Positions 14,445-25,500 of a stretch of 64,000 nucleotides of DNA are shown here, piece by piece. The stretch's first letter is position 1, and every line of letters begins with the position of its first letter. Origin of the DNA: Colias croceus. Its lineage: Eukaryota > Arthropoda > Insecta > Lepidoptera > Pieridae. The position numbers and the translations under genes were made by a program. The notes under the pieces were generated by a model. That model did not search any database. It was not told where the DNA came from and worked only from the letters and a program-made list of their open reading frames with translations. The DNA is taken from the NCBI RefSeq assembly GCF_905220415.1, contig NC_059537.1, positions 4,687,622-4,751,621 on the forward strand. Reading direction: 5' to 3'.

Positions 14445-14640
14445 TTTATATTAGCTTCACCTGTATGTTTGTATGTTTGTAACCGACTTCTTTGGGCGCG
14501 ATTTTGACCCACTTTAAATGGCCAGATTTCGTTCAAACTTTGTAGATTTATTGAGGACCGATGACAATACAGTAATTTGATAAAATTTTCTATTTTTTAG
14601 TTCGGTTTTCTATAAAAAGCGTGTTTTTTAGTTTTTTTTA
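14445..14640 (+). repeat. Interspersed repeat of the ACCGACTTC..GGGCGCGATTTTGACCC type
   Basis: Contains GTATGTTTGTAACCGACTTC, GGGCGCGATTTTGACCCACT, AGATTTCGTTCAAACTTTGT and GAGGACCGATGACAATACAG. I recognise this order from other moth sequences but cannot name the family. It has no coding capacity. Confidence 0.55.
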
Positions 14641-14676
14641 ACTATTATTATTATTATGATACTAACGATTTCGTAT

Positions 14677-16027
14677 TAGTGGCGTAGCTAGGGGGACAAG
14701 GGCCCTGGTGCATTGGGAAAGAATCGGGCCCTCCTCCTCCCCTCTTTCCGCGTAGTTTTAACTTATATTTGCCTTCAAAATTATTGATAAGAATAAGAAT
14801 AAGAATAGAAAACAGTAAGTGAACTTATCTCTAGTAGACTAAATCCATACGTCGTCTCTATTAGACTCTCCATGTGTTTAATAGAAGAAAAAGGGAATAA
14901 ATAAACAACGACGCACATGACAATATAGAATATTTATTAGGTATACAGATGAGATTAAAAAATGGAAAAAAACGATTTTTAACAGAATTCGCCCAATTCA
15001 CAATCTCTTGCGCGCTTTAATTTTTGCGAATTCGTCTATAATTTCACTCAAATCCAAGTTTGATGCCTCATTTTCTATTGCAATTAACGATAAATGTCGG
15101 AGGCGATCTTGTCGAATGCTGTTTTACTGGAAACATTGATGAATTTAGTGTATCGAACTGTAAACAATCCAGTGTAACTGTTAAAATCTCGGTTAAGACA
15201 GGAAAATTCTCTGTTCCACTGTAAAATGAAGTGGGTACCCCGTTGTTTAAGCAGTTTACACTGCAATAATTACTGTTTCTTTTTTTCCGTTAAGTACCTA
15301 GCTCATTTGTCAATTTGAATTTGAGTTTAGAATAACGTTGTTTATTTTTTGTTGTCGATCATGTTGAGAGCTATCATAGATTATACGGTTACCGTTGTGC
15401 TGCAACCGGTATCGAATACAAATTTTGTCATCGGAAATTTTTTTAGCGAAAATGAGTTCTAGCAGAATTTGGTGCCAGATGGATGGATGTGCGGAATAGA
15501 AATCATAGCATTAGTGGTGATACTTGATGAAATAAGGCTGGTAGTAGGGAATTACGAACAGTCAGCGACACACCTAGCGTCAACTATTGTAGTACGTCCC
15601 AGACCCCAGAAAGTTGAAAACATCGTCACAAATATCATAAATGAGAACTCATGCAAGGCAAGAGCGAATGAAAGTTTCATTAAAAAGTTGATGGGTGGAA
15701 TTGGCGAATTGGCCTCACTACCGTCAAGCACGTGAGCTCATCGCTGATCCAATGTACTACGGGCGTACTCATCAAAACTACCAAATAACCGAACTAACGA
15801 TAACAAACAGCACACGCTTGGCGCATGTATTGGAAACAAGGTTGGAAATGTTGAATAAGGAGTTCTATAATTGTCGATTTGAAAAAAAAAATAAAAAAAT
15901 GGCTTGAGCCTGCTCACAAGATTTTTTTTATTTAAAAATTTTTTTTCAAAGCTGAGGTTTGAGGGCCCCCTGAGCTCGGGGGCCCTGGTGCACTGCACCA
16001 CCTGGCCATATGATAGCTACGCCACTG
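14677..16027. mobile_element. Decayed hAT-type DNA transposon
   Basis: The ends are inverted: AGTGGCGTAGCTAGG from 14678 and, from 16027 backwards, CAGTGGCGTAGCTA. GGGCCCTGGTGCA-like words lie just inside both ends. CAGTGGCGTAGC-type termini are common for hAT elements. No intact 8-bp target duplication is visible, so the insertion is old. The interior keeps the C-terminal coding end of a transposase (14998-15120) and is otherwise rearranged or deleted. Confidence 0.75.
14998..15120 (-). pseudogene. C-terminal remnant of a hAT transposase
   Basis: Reading the minus strand from 15120, the frame gives SIRQDRLRHLSLIAIENE, then LSEIIDEFAKIKARKRL and a TGA stop at 14998-15000. The pattern of RL..L..[LI]SIEN..., then EIIDEFA.IKAR, matches the very end of the dimerisation region of hAT (ZBED5-like) transposases. 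The upstream continuation is lost to a frameshift or deletion near 15120. Confidence 0.7.
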
Positions 16028-16577
16028 TGTAAATAGCGAACAACCTGTTTACGTAGGTACCTACTTTAATACCTATGGAAATTTAATACAGTTTATTTTT
16101 ATCTAGGTACCTATGTTTTGATGAATTTTGTAAATTTTTGGTTGGATGGGAATTTTGGTGTGACCAAACCATTAGCATAACGTCATAAGCTTATGTCAAT
16201 TAGTATAGATAGAAAAATTCTATTCATTAGCGTGTCTGCCATTTGTCTCGAGGCCCATATATCTAGTAACTAGTTTATTATCATACATATTAGGTAATCG
16301 TTATGTAGGTACTAAAGTAGTAGGTACACTTAAGATTAAGTCTAAGTTTATGGAGAAGATATAAAATTTTACATTAAATTACCTACATTTTATACTAGAT
16401 ACACAGGTAATCAGTTTCTAGTTCCTACCAAGTTTTATTTGAGCATTTAAAGATTAACTATTTTACAGTAATAAACCGGGTTTAATATTATCAACAATGT
16501 TTCAATTTGTAATGTTCCTATATTGAAGCAATAACGTTTACCTATGTATAAGTAACCTGAGACGAAAATCAGTCAAA

Positions 16578-16747
16578 TCTATAATATAAAAATGAATCCC
16601 AAAATGTGTTGGTAAGCGCATAACTTTAGAACAGCTGAACCGATTTCTTTAATTCTTTTTTTATTATATTCCTTGAAGTACGAGGATGGTTCTTATGTAG
16701 TGAAAACGTGAATATGTACCACGGGCGAAGCCGGGGCGGACCGCTAA
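16578..16747 (-). repeat. CTAG-family repeat, subfamily B, tandem unit 1
   Basis: It shares the GTCCGCCCCGGCTTCGCCCG head (minus strand) with subfamily A but has a different body: CATCCTCGTACTTCAAGGAA, GAAATCGGTTCAGCTGTTCT, CCAACACATTTTGGGATTCA. It abuts a second copy head to tail. Confidence 0.72.
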
Positions 16748-16917
16748 TCTATATAATAAAAATGACTCGCTAAATGTGTTGGTAAGCGCAAAACTCGAGA
16801 ACGACTGAACCGATTTCGTTAATTCTTTTTTTATAATTTTCCATGAAGTACGAGGATGGTTCATATCGAGAGAAAACGTGAACATGTACCACGGGTGAAG
16901 CTGGGGCGGACCGCTAG
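16748..16917 (-). repeat. CTAG-family repeat, subfamily B, tandem unit 2
   Basis: The second of the two tandem copies, about 170 bp, diverged by scattered substitutions from the first. The pair begins and ends with the CTAG(T) word, suggesting insertion of one copy next to another or a tandem dimer. Confidence 0.72.
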
Positions 16918-18320
16918 TACAAGATAAAAATAATGTTTTTCAACATTTTTGTTTTTTATTTGTATTTCTCATTGAGTTAATTATTGTAGGATATAAAGTC
17001 CTATCCGATCCGGTTGGATAACAGAGAAAATTAGAAATTCAAAAGTTTAGCACGTATACGTATTGTGACGTAGATAACTAGATATATCTACCTAAAGAAA
17101 TATAAATTTTACGAAAATGCCGCTCTATCGGAATCACTATTGTTACGTTATTATTAACCCTATCGTTATCTACCAATTATTCTATTTGTTTCCTGCTTAA
17201 AAATATAAGGACGAAAACCTAGTAGGGGCATATCTAAATACCTTGTGTCTTTCAGTAAGTATACCTAGGTATACGTAGGTAATTGATTCAACAAAGTTGC
17301 AATAAACGTTTTCACAGTTAATTATTACGTAAATGTATTTACTGCCTTATATGTATTTTGCATACAAATCAATAACTTTTAACATAAATGCACCGTATAC
17401 CTACTAATTAGCCTGTAGGTAGCTCTGGGAAGACGCGTCTATCAACTGAGCTTAAAAAGTTATGCCTATTATTACGTTTTTCTCATGTGTTATTCTAAGA
17501 ATAGATACTGAAATACCTACAAGTGGCTAATTAAGATATGTAATTATATTGTTTAGTAAATGAGTTACGATTTACGTAGGTATGCAATTAGTCCGTAATA
17601 GCTATTAGGTACCTGATTAGATGGCTTGTTACATTGTAAAAATTGCATGGAGTTTAATTCAGACAAATATAGAGCTTAATTTACTGCATCTTGTTAATCC
17701 TTCTGGTTTGAAATTGTAATTATATTAATGTTCTTTTTGTGCTATTAATGGTAATTAAAACTTAGGTTTAATGTTACTGGTTCATCAATTAAAAATATAT
17801 TGCTCATCACTATTATAGTATTAAAGGAGTAAAAAAAAAATATTTTTTTACTATTAAGTAGAATGACCTTTTTAAAATGCTTGAAGCTATACTCTGAAAC
17901 GTTTGATAGCCACCACATACCTATTTGGTTTTGAATTTTTTGTCATACCTATTTAATATTAATATTTATTTATTAGATATTAGATAAAAGATCATGTCTA
18001 GCATATAAAAATGTAAAAGCTTTATTTTTGTTTCGCAAATAATATTTTAGAGAAAACTTTTTCTTTATAATTTTTTCCTGCGTTATTTACAGCGGCGTAG
18101 GTATAAACAAGATTATTAGGTACAAATCAATGTATAACGATCGGCCTGAATCCAACGTGCTCTCAACACCACTAAGTACTACTTCTTTAATCATTGCAAT
18201 TTCGAAACAAGCTCAAGTGTCGGTGTCGAATAAATTTTGTATAATGTAAACGTGATAACAATTTAAATTCTTCTGTAACGGGTCCGGAGCCGACAAAAAC
18301 AAAAGCAAAGTAAGATGACG
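16918..18320. other. Upstream flank of FoxB gene 1
   Basis: AT-rich DNA with many TAGGTA and TACCTA words and no recognisable element until G+C content rises from about 18260 into the promoter. Confidence 0.5.
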
Positions 18321-18400
18321 GCGATTGGTGCGTGGCGAGGAGGGAGGCGCCTGCACTCGCGGCCCCGCCTTGCCGCGCCGCGACTCGTGCCCGCTCGCCC

Positions 18401-18433
18401 AGTTCTTATCTTCCATTAACTAGTGAGAGACGT
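18401..18433 (+). promoter_or_regulatory. Predicted core promoter of FoxB gene 1: Inr plus DPE
   Basis: The sequence CCAGTTC has its A at 18401, which fits an insect initiator (TCAGTT class) with one mismatch at -2. AGACGT sits at 18428-18433, exactly +28 to +33 if A18401 is +1, and this matches the downstream promoter element consensus RGWYVT at every position. No TATA box is seen at -30. An inverted CCAAT (ATTGG) is at 18324-18328, about -75. This start would give an 83-nt 5' UTR. TATA-less Inr/DPE promoters are typical of insect developmental regulators. The start site is inferred from sequence only; the same arrangement at the second FoxB gene supports it. Confidence 0.6.
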
Positions 18434-18483
18434 GCTGCCTGAAAACACGACGCGAATACACACAAACGTTTCAGTGCTAAATT

Positions 18484-19254
18484 ATGCCTCGGCCGACCCG
18501 TGAATCGTACGGGGACCAGAAACCACCGTTCTCATACATCGCGCTCACGGCCATGGCCATCTGGAGTTCGCCGGAACGCATGTTGCCCTTATCGGAGATC
18601 TACCGGTTCATCACCGATCGGTTTCCATACTACAGGCGGAACACACAGCGGTGGCAGAACTCTCTGCGCCACAATCTCTCCTTCAACGACTGCTTTGTAA
18701 AGGTACCGCGGAGACCAGACCGGCCCGGCAAAGGCGCCTATTGGACACTTCATCCACAAGCATTTGACATGTTCGAAAACGGATCTCTATTACGTAGACG
18801 TAAGAGATTCAAGTTGCATAAAGGAGAGAAGGATAGTTTGAACGCTGAATTGGCAGCACTGGCCAGTTTCAATAGGGCGTTTCTGGCGCGGCAGGCGGGA
18901 TCTGCGCCAGCGTCCGGGATGTCAGGTGGAATGTACGCACCGATGGCGATGTGTTCGCGGCCTAGTCCAGATCCTGTAGATGCACCAGACACATCAGCGT
19001 TGTTGCCGGCGGGACCGCGGCCTCGTCGAGCGTTTACGATAGATGCCCTTCTAGAGCCTGAGCCGAGGCAGTCGTCCCCCTCCCCTCCTCCGGCGCCGCA
19101 GCCTCACTACCCCCTGCCGCTACCAGCTCCGTATCTCCTGGCGGCGCAGAGGTACCACGCGGAGCTGTTGGCTGGACTGCAGCAATCCTGCTTACCACCG
19201 CTGTGGACGTGGCGGGATACGAGTCAATTCTCACATTATACGCTTAATTCATGA
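18484..19254 (+). CDS. FoxB: Forkhead box B transcription factor (gene 1)
   Basis: A single-exon 256-aa protein, shorter than many FoxB proteins. The N-terminus MPRPTRESYGDQKPP leads straight into the forkhead (winged-helix) domain at about residues 12-105, as is characteristic of FoxB. The recognition helix NTQRWQNSLRHNLSFNDCF is at 53-71 and a basic wing end RRRKRFKL at 104-111. Residues 184-190 (FTIDALL) fit an EH1 Groucho-binding motif, which suggests repression. A proline/serine-rich stretch (195-216) precedes a conserved block LLAAQRYHAELL (218-229). The last 17 residues, from WTWRDTS, are unlike the paralogue. The ATG at 18484 is chosen because the homology begins there. The gene is GC-rich compared with its flanks and with the paralogue. 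By family knowledge it acts in the nucleus in neural and segmental patterning. Which Drosophila gene (fd96Ca or fd96Cb) is its orthologue cannot be decided here. Confidence 0.95.
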   Translation: MPRPTRESYGDQKPPFSYIALTAMAIWSSPERMLPLSEIYRFITDRFPYYRRNTQRWQNSLRHNLSFNDCFVKVPRRPDRPGKGAYWTLHPQAFDMFENGSLLRRRKRFKLHKGEKDSLNAELAALASFNRAFLARQAGSAPASGMSGGMYAPMAMCSRPSPDPVDAPDTSALLPAGPRPRRAFTIDALLEPEPRQSSPSPPPAPQPHYPLPLPAPYLLAAQRYHAELLAGLQQSCLPPLWTWRDTSQFSHYTLNS

Positions 19255-19257
19255 ATG

Positions 19258-19265
19258 GTGAGTAC
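19258..19265 (+). promoter_or_regulatory. Possible 5' splice donor just after the FoxB gene 1 stop
   Basis: Directly after the TGA stop (19252-19254) comes ATG|GTGAGTAC, a near-ideal splice donor. If used, the gene has an intron in its 3' UTR. If not, the nearest poly-A signal is AATAAA at 19451-19456. It is a motif only; no acceptor was identified. Confidence 0.3.
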
Positions 19266-19450
19266 TTGAATACCTTATTGGAAGTGTGTTATTCTTAGCC
19301 CATGAACATATAACACATAACGCTTACTTCTTTTGAACTATTTTTAATGTCAAAATTTATAAGAAGCACTGGTTTTAGAAATGATTGAGTTGAGCGATGC
19401 TCTTTGCGCGAAATGTGGCAGTAAAATAACATTATAAGTAGTTATTTCAT

Positions 19451-19456
19451 AATAAA
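19451..19456 (+). terminator. Candidate polyadenylation signal for FoxB gene 1
   Basis: AATAAA lies 197 bases after the stop codon on the coding strand and is the first canonical hexamer downstream of it. It is plausible, but such hexamers are frequent in AT-rich DNA. Confidence 0.35.
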
Positions 19457-20201
19457 ATGAAGTAAAGTATCATCATAATTTATTCAACAAACATGAAAGT
19501 GTCGTATAAAGTCGACGGGTAAATGGTCGTTTAAAGGAAAATTATTATTTTCTTATATGAAATAATTTAACAATGCTATTTATACTGTAAACGTAAGGAC
19601 AACGTTTAGGTACATGATGAACGCAATATATTATTTGCAAGTGCTATAAAAATTATAGGATCATATAAATTTTTTTATCTAATAAAATAACCGGAAGGAC
19701 TAATTTACAAAAAAGTTCAAACAAATCAAGTTGAATTGAACAACACAAATTATAATTGGAGAAACAAATGTATAGGTTAAAATAATAGAAATCTAGATAC
19801 TCATCTACTCCTTCCTACATCTACTCATTTTAGATTTTAACAATCTAGTTGGAAATATCTTAGGATCTGCCAGGTATTTTAAAACAAACTTGTTTTTAGA
19901 AGAGTTAACTCTCAGTTTAAGACTTTCCAGGTTTTACACAATCTATAAACCTGAAAAATGACAGCGTTATAGGTGTAGGTAGGTGTAGGTCATCTAGCGC
20001 CTCAAATTTCACACACTGAAAATAATCCTACTTTAAGAAATCATGGTAAACTTTTCTAATTTCTCTCTCTATAATTATTTCAAGTTTCCTATATGGATAT
20101 TATTTCATTACTTTCCATAAGAAACTTTCTAAATGGTTATCTGCCCATCAGGCCTAGCCAAATAGCAAATACTGTAGGTAGTAGAATAGGATGGAATTGA
20201 C

Positions 20202-20415
20202 ATGCCTACCCATCCCGTCCGACTAGTGCCCTTCCGGCCTCCTCCACTCAAGCGACAGCCCAAGCCGAGGTTCGAGATCCCCGTCAAGGGGGGACGCCCT
20301 TGCGCATGTCGCTATACCAGGGTGTACCTTCAGTTCAGCCATGCGTCCGCGTTAAAATGTAGTAGCCCTTCTGGCTAACATTGAGAATCACCACACAAAA
20401 AAAAATGCCTACCCA
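20202..20415 (+). mobile_element. Small poly-A retroposon with 11-bp target-site duplication
   Basis: A G+C-rich block (20213-20404, 192 bp) in AT-rich surroundings ends in nine A residues. It is bounded by the direct repeat ATGCCTACCCA at 20202-20212 and 20405-20415. This is the signature of LINE-mediated retroposition on the + strand. The body has a frame open from its first base to TAG near 20360 but I do not recognise the product. It may be the 5'-truncated end of a LINE or a fragment of a host transcript. Confidence 0.75.
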
Positions 20416-20519
20416 AACTAAAAGGCGGGTGCGGGGAGCCTTGGCGAGAGCAGCCTAAAGAAAATATTGTTGTGTAAAGCAGCTCGGTCACTGTGGACGT
20501 GCTCTGCCGAGTGCCGAGG

Positions 20520-20530
20520 AAAATGGCGGC
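20520..20530 (+). promoter_or_regulatory. Pho/YY1-like motif
   Basis: AAAATGGCGGC matches the YY1 consensus. It lies 1.3 kb downstream of FoxB gene 1 in a moderately G+C-rich stretch (20410-20580). Confidence 0.3.
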
Positions 20531-21206
20531 TCACGGTTTTTCATTGGCCGAACCACGTCAACACTAAGTCGTAAAGATTTTTTCGTTTTGCCATTTGTTC
20601 AGACCTGCAACTCTTTTATATTCGATTGTAACGGACAATAGAATATCAAAAACTGTCAATTTTTTTAAGAATGCAGAAGGAAGCAGCTAAAATTGTCAAA
20701 GGAGAATGGCGAAACTGGGCCTAACTGTTACAGAAATCATAATATATTTAAAATTCATTATGTTATTTTTAGTAATTCTTGGTAAAATATTTACTTCTGA
20801 TTCTATGGGAAAACAAATCTTTGAAAAAAAAGATAATGTGTTCACTACCGGCATTGTTATTTAGATTTCTATGACTACCGGTCTTATCAAGCAGAGATTG
20901 TCAGTGTTGTCAGGAGTAAAAAAGTCGAATATATCGATTAATACGAATGAATGTCTATATTTTATTTTTAATTTTATTGAATTCAAATGCTTTATAAATC
21001 AGAAGCAAAACTTAACTTATTTTTAACACATATCTTAATTTATTTAGATCATTCTATAAAATATAAACATGTTTTACTTAATCAATAATAATTATAACAT
21101 TTTTATTTATGTAGCTGGCCATTAATAAAATGTCAAATTATTAATCATAATTGTGTCAGTTATGAGTGATTTGTTTATGTTTGTTGTTTGACATTTGAGT
21201 GAAGTT

Positions 21207-21810
21207 TTAGGCCCTTCTCCCATTACGATACGCATAGGCGATTCAAGTATCCTGCAAGTCTCGGAGACTAGTCGCCGCGGAGTATCTCACATACATTTTT
21301 ATGTAGGCTCGCACACTACGCTACTGCTATCCTACACGTCCGCGACTAGTATAGCACTACTCACCGTGTCGGTCGCTTTTGCATCGCGTCTCGACTCTCG
21401 CGCGTATCTCTTCGTTAGAAAGATAAAAATATCTAATCATCATGTTGTAGTTCTCGTTCGGCTACAAAAAATCTACAATTTATGTTTCTTTCAATATATG
21501 GATGAATCCAGTACTTCTTACTCTTACGTTGGCGTCTTCTATTTCTATAAAAAAGAAAAACTGCAAGAGCTTCTTCGTCACTGGAATTGCTGATTGCTCG
21601 ACATAACGACGTAACTGTTGTTGCAATAAATAAATGAATTATTATTATTATAACGTCGGTCCACAAAAACGAGGCACAATAATGATGAATTTAGTCATTT
21701 TTCAGTCGCATAATATGCGAGCATCGGGTAGCCAGCAAAATATATCTAAGTAGTATTCTACGCGAGTATCGTATTCTAGAAGTATCGTACCTAATGGCAG
21801 AAGGGCCTTA
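21207..21810. mobile_element. Non-autonomous PIF/Harbinger element with TTA target duplication
   Basis: Terminal inverted repeats start GGCCCTTCTCCCATTA at 21210 and, read from the other end at 21807, GGCCCTTCTGCCATTA: one mismatch in 16. Both ends are flanked by TTA (21207-21209 and 21808-21810), the 3-bp target duplication expected for Harbinger. The element is 598 bp, too short to be autonomous. Inside it lies a transposase remnant on the minus strand. Confidence 0.88.
21433..21590 (-). pseudogene. N-terminal remnant of a Harbinger transposase
   Basis: The minus-strand frame reads SNSSDEEALAVFLFYRNRR followed by a basic stretch and YWIHPYIERN, then FVAERELQHDD. This follows the usual start of HARBI1-like nucleases: an acidic serine run, an arginine-rich segment, a W-[IV]-H-P motif and a downstream [FL]-x-x-x-x-EL segment. 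Only about 50 residues remain; the DDE catalytic core is absent. It supports the family call made from the termini. Confidence 0.7.
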
Positions 21811-22209
21811 GTAACGTTATATTCAAAATTGATCTTAATCAATATCCCAATATCTCTGCTATCCCATAGAAAAGATCTATAATTATTATATTCATAGAGT
21901 CTGTATATTTTTATCTATTTAATCACCCATAAATCATCAGTGTAACGATCAGGCCCAGAGTCCTATGGGAGTTTGCCATTCTCCTTTCTCGAATGCAGGA
22001 TAGCAAATGAAAAGAAAATTTTGAGACATTAAAAAGCTTAATTAGTCGATATAAAAAGTCAAAATGGTACAATATGTACATACCTACTTATGAATGATTA
22101 CGTACTATTTAACACATACTCTCACCTCTACGTTTATATATCTTATATTATTACGTTTTATATATCTACGGGTATTTATAGGCATGATGCTCCGGATTCT
22201 TAATACCAA

Positions 22210-22570
22210 TAATAATATGTATTTTCTAATAATAATAATAATGTCTTAATATTTCACTTTTGAATGGTTTAGTCATTTAATTATTTGAATAAAAGCGACT
22301 CTATCTGCTTTTATAGAGTCAATTTGAATAGTATTGATATATAAATTTATAATATATAGTATTGATATATTAAATCGCCTCCATTTTGTTTAGACTCAAT
22401 TATTATAAAAAAAATGGATAACACAATTATAAATTTAACGTAAGACAACAATTATAAATTTTAAAGTCTATATGACACTTAAAACATTTACGCAATATTA
22501 ATTTTTTTAATTTTACGTGAATAATGTATTTTACAAAATTCTCTATCAAATATCTAGGAAGTACTACTAC
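22210..22570 (-). other. Probable 3' UTR region of the LINE
   Basis: AT-rich sequence downstream of the ORF2 stop with no open frame of note. It contains a short repeated word (ATAGTATTGATATA, twice around 22330-22370). An inverted pair GACTCTAT/ATAGAGTC (22297-22304 and 22313-22320) interleaves with a second pair AAAAGC/GCTTTT (22291-22296 and 22307-22312). An (AAT)n microsatellite lies at about 22228-22243. Assignment to the LINE is inference from position. Confidence 0.35.
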
Positions 22571-25500
22571 CTACTTAAAAAAAAATATTCCTTCCTCCCG
22601 CGATCGTTCATCAAAATATTCCTGCCATTCGGATAAACATTTATCCTTCACGTATTTAAAATGATCCGAGTACAATGGAGTGACCTCCAAGGGTACCCCA
22701 TCTATTGCTGCTTGTTTGGCTAATAAATCAACCTCATCGTTCTCTTTGAGCTGAATATGAGAAGGGATCCATTGTAAGATTATCTCTTTATTATTAGCTT
22801 TTAAGTTCAAAATTAACTCTAAAATTTTATAGGCAATCGGTACTCCTCTCACTTGAGAGGCACAGCGAGCCAAATGTTGCAATGAGCTTTTAGAGTCAGT
22901 TAAAATGACAAAATGTCCGAAATTTAAAGATTGAATATAAGCCAAAGCTTCCGCGATAGCAATCAATTCCATATGCATAATGGATATCTCCGAATCAATT
23001 TTGAACTTAAGGCTGCATCCAAGAAATGAATCCAACACGGCCGCACCACCACTACTTGCGCATTTAGAGCCATCAGTGTAAACTTTGTGATGTAATCCAT
23101 ATTTATGAAGGATGAATTGGGAACAAATAGACTCAAGAGTACGGTGATGGTAAGTGCGTTTGGCACGATCTACTGACGGGATGGTATCTGAAATAAAAGC
23201 CTGAACATTTATATTACTAACCCAAGTATCCATCGAGAACATCTCAAGTCGACCACAACTCTGTAATCTCAGTGAAGATAATCCGGCTTGTGATCGAACA
23301 AGAAGGGGAAGCTTTTTATTATTCCAATACCTTGATCGACTCAGTGAAAACAGTTCATTTAGCGCCGTAGTTGCTAAGTTACTTTTATACGACCTACACT
23401 TTAACCAAAACTTCCCCGCCAGATACCTTCTTCGAATAAACAGAGGCGGAAGACAAAGGTCATTCTCCATAACATGAATAGGGGTACTACGTATATAGCC
23501 ACCTATTACACGCAAAGCCTGATTTTGAACTTTATCCAATTTGAGCAATGAACTTTTAGCTGCATTATCATATAAAAAACAAGCGAAATCTATTCGGCTA
23601 CGAATGAGAGAAATATAAAGCCGTCTTATATGTTTTTGATGATTCCCCCAACCGGGGCCAGCCAATACTTTTAGGATATTAATATGCCTAGATACTTTAA
23701 CGACCAACTCCTCTATGTGCTTTTTCCATCTTAAAGAACAATCCAACCACATGCCCAAATATTTGACGTCATTCACGACAGGTAACAAATCATTATCAAA
23801 ACTTAAATCTACTAACGTTCTATTAGTTCCCCTTTTGAAAACACACACCTTACTTTTAGAAGTTGAGATTGTAAGACCCAAACCATTTAGAAAATTAATA
23901 AAAATGTTTCCTGCTGATTGCACATCCTGTACAGCACGAAATAAATTTTTATTTGACGCAAATAAAACAAAGTCATCGGCATATTGAGATATTTTAACAC
24001 TCTGAATATTTTTACAAATTTTATACGTGGCAACATTAAAAAGCAATGGTGATATTGGATCACCTTGAGCTAAGCCCCGTCCAGATGATCGCGTCACAAC
24101 TCCAGCCTCAGTTTCAATCCTGAGACGCCTTTCACTTAAATACGACCAAAGATAATTACAAATTTTTGACCCGGCTTCTACTTCGTCTAAAGTTTTTAAC
24201 ACAGCACTTATATCCAAGTTATCATAGGCACTTTTTATATCAAAGAAACAGGCTACAGTTGCAGCGCCTGTTGAAAAACTTGATTGAATATTAGACACAA
24301 GAAATGTAAGACTATCAAAACAACCGCGAGAGCGACGGAAACCAACAACACTATGGGAGAAAAGATCATTCGATTCAAAATGCCACTCTAGCTTTTTATT
24401 TAAAATTGAATGGAAAATTTTACAAATGCACGATAACAAAGCGATAGGACGAAATGTAGGCGGAGTATTGACTTCGCAGTTAGGTTTAGGAATAGGAATT
24501 ATCTTAGCTGTTCGCCATTGGGAGGGCACAAATCCAACTAATAAAAATGAATTGTATAGTTGAAGTAATAATAGCTTCCCCACCAGCGGTAAGTGTCGTA
24601 TCATTGAAAATGAAATGTCATCACACCCCGGAGCAGTATCCGATTTTTTAATAGAATTATCTAGTTCTTGAATAGTTATTGCTGATTCTAATTTAGTATT
24701 CCTGGACGAAAAGGTGGGTTGTGCAGGGCACACATACATAGGCGCTAGATTTACAAGTAAAGCCTCCGCCCTATCTTTGCTTACCATGTATCCAGTCGAT
24801 CTAACATGATGCCCTTTAAGCCACTTCATTTTACGCCACATGTCCGAAGATGAGGTGGAGTGATCAATAGACGTACAAAAGCGCTGCCAAGATTTATTCT
24901 TTGCGACCCGAATAATTCTTTGAGCATTAGAAATCTTTTCTTTGAGTACGTCTAGATTAGCTGGAGAAGGACAGCTTCTAAAAATTGACAGAGCTAAACG
25001 ACGTTCAGCAACCGCCTTTGAAACCTCTGCATTCCAGTAGGGTTTGGGTTTAAACTTATCACAAAAGAATTGGGGTATTTTCTTGTATGGAATTATTCTA
25101 TCAGCAGCAGATACCAAAGTTTGTTCAAATAAATCATAAAAGTCTTGTAAATTTGAGGGAATGTTAAAATTATTAAATGATTGTTCTAAAAATAAAGTAT
25201 AGGCATCCCAATCACAATTATTGAAATTTCTACGTTTAATAAACGATCTCCTATCATATGTGGACGATGACAGCTTTATAATTAAATGGTCACTTCCTAA
25301 TGACTCGTTAGTGACTTTCCAAGAAAACAAAGTTGCCAAATCTGTAGAGACAAATGATATATCAGGAGTGGATTGTTGTAGAATACCATCAACGAGCCGC
25401 AATCTTGTGAAATTTCCATTGTTTAAGTAAATAAAGTTATTATCTATCGATGCGTTCAAAACCTGTGCCCCTCTTTGATCAGATTTATAAGACCAACCAA

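Noticed and set aside
18500..19234. Other open frames overlapping FoxB gene 1 on both strands
   Set aside because: Shadows of a G+C-rich real coding frame.
22200..22570. A target-site duplication for the LINE
   Set aside because: Several AT-rich words were compared between the two flanks and none matched convincingly, so the ends are left open.
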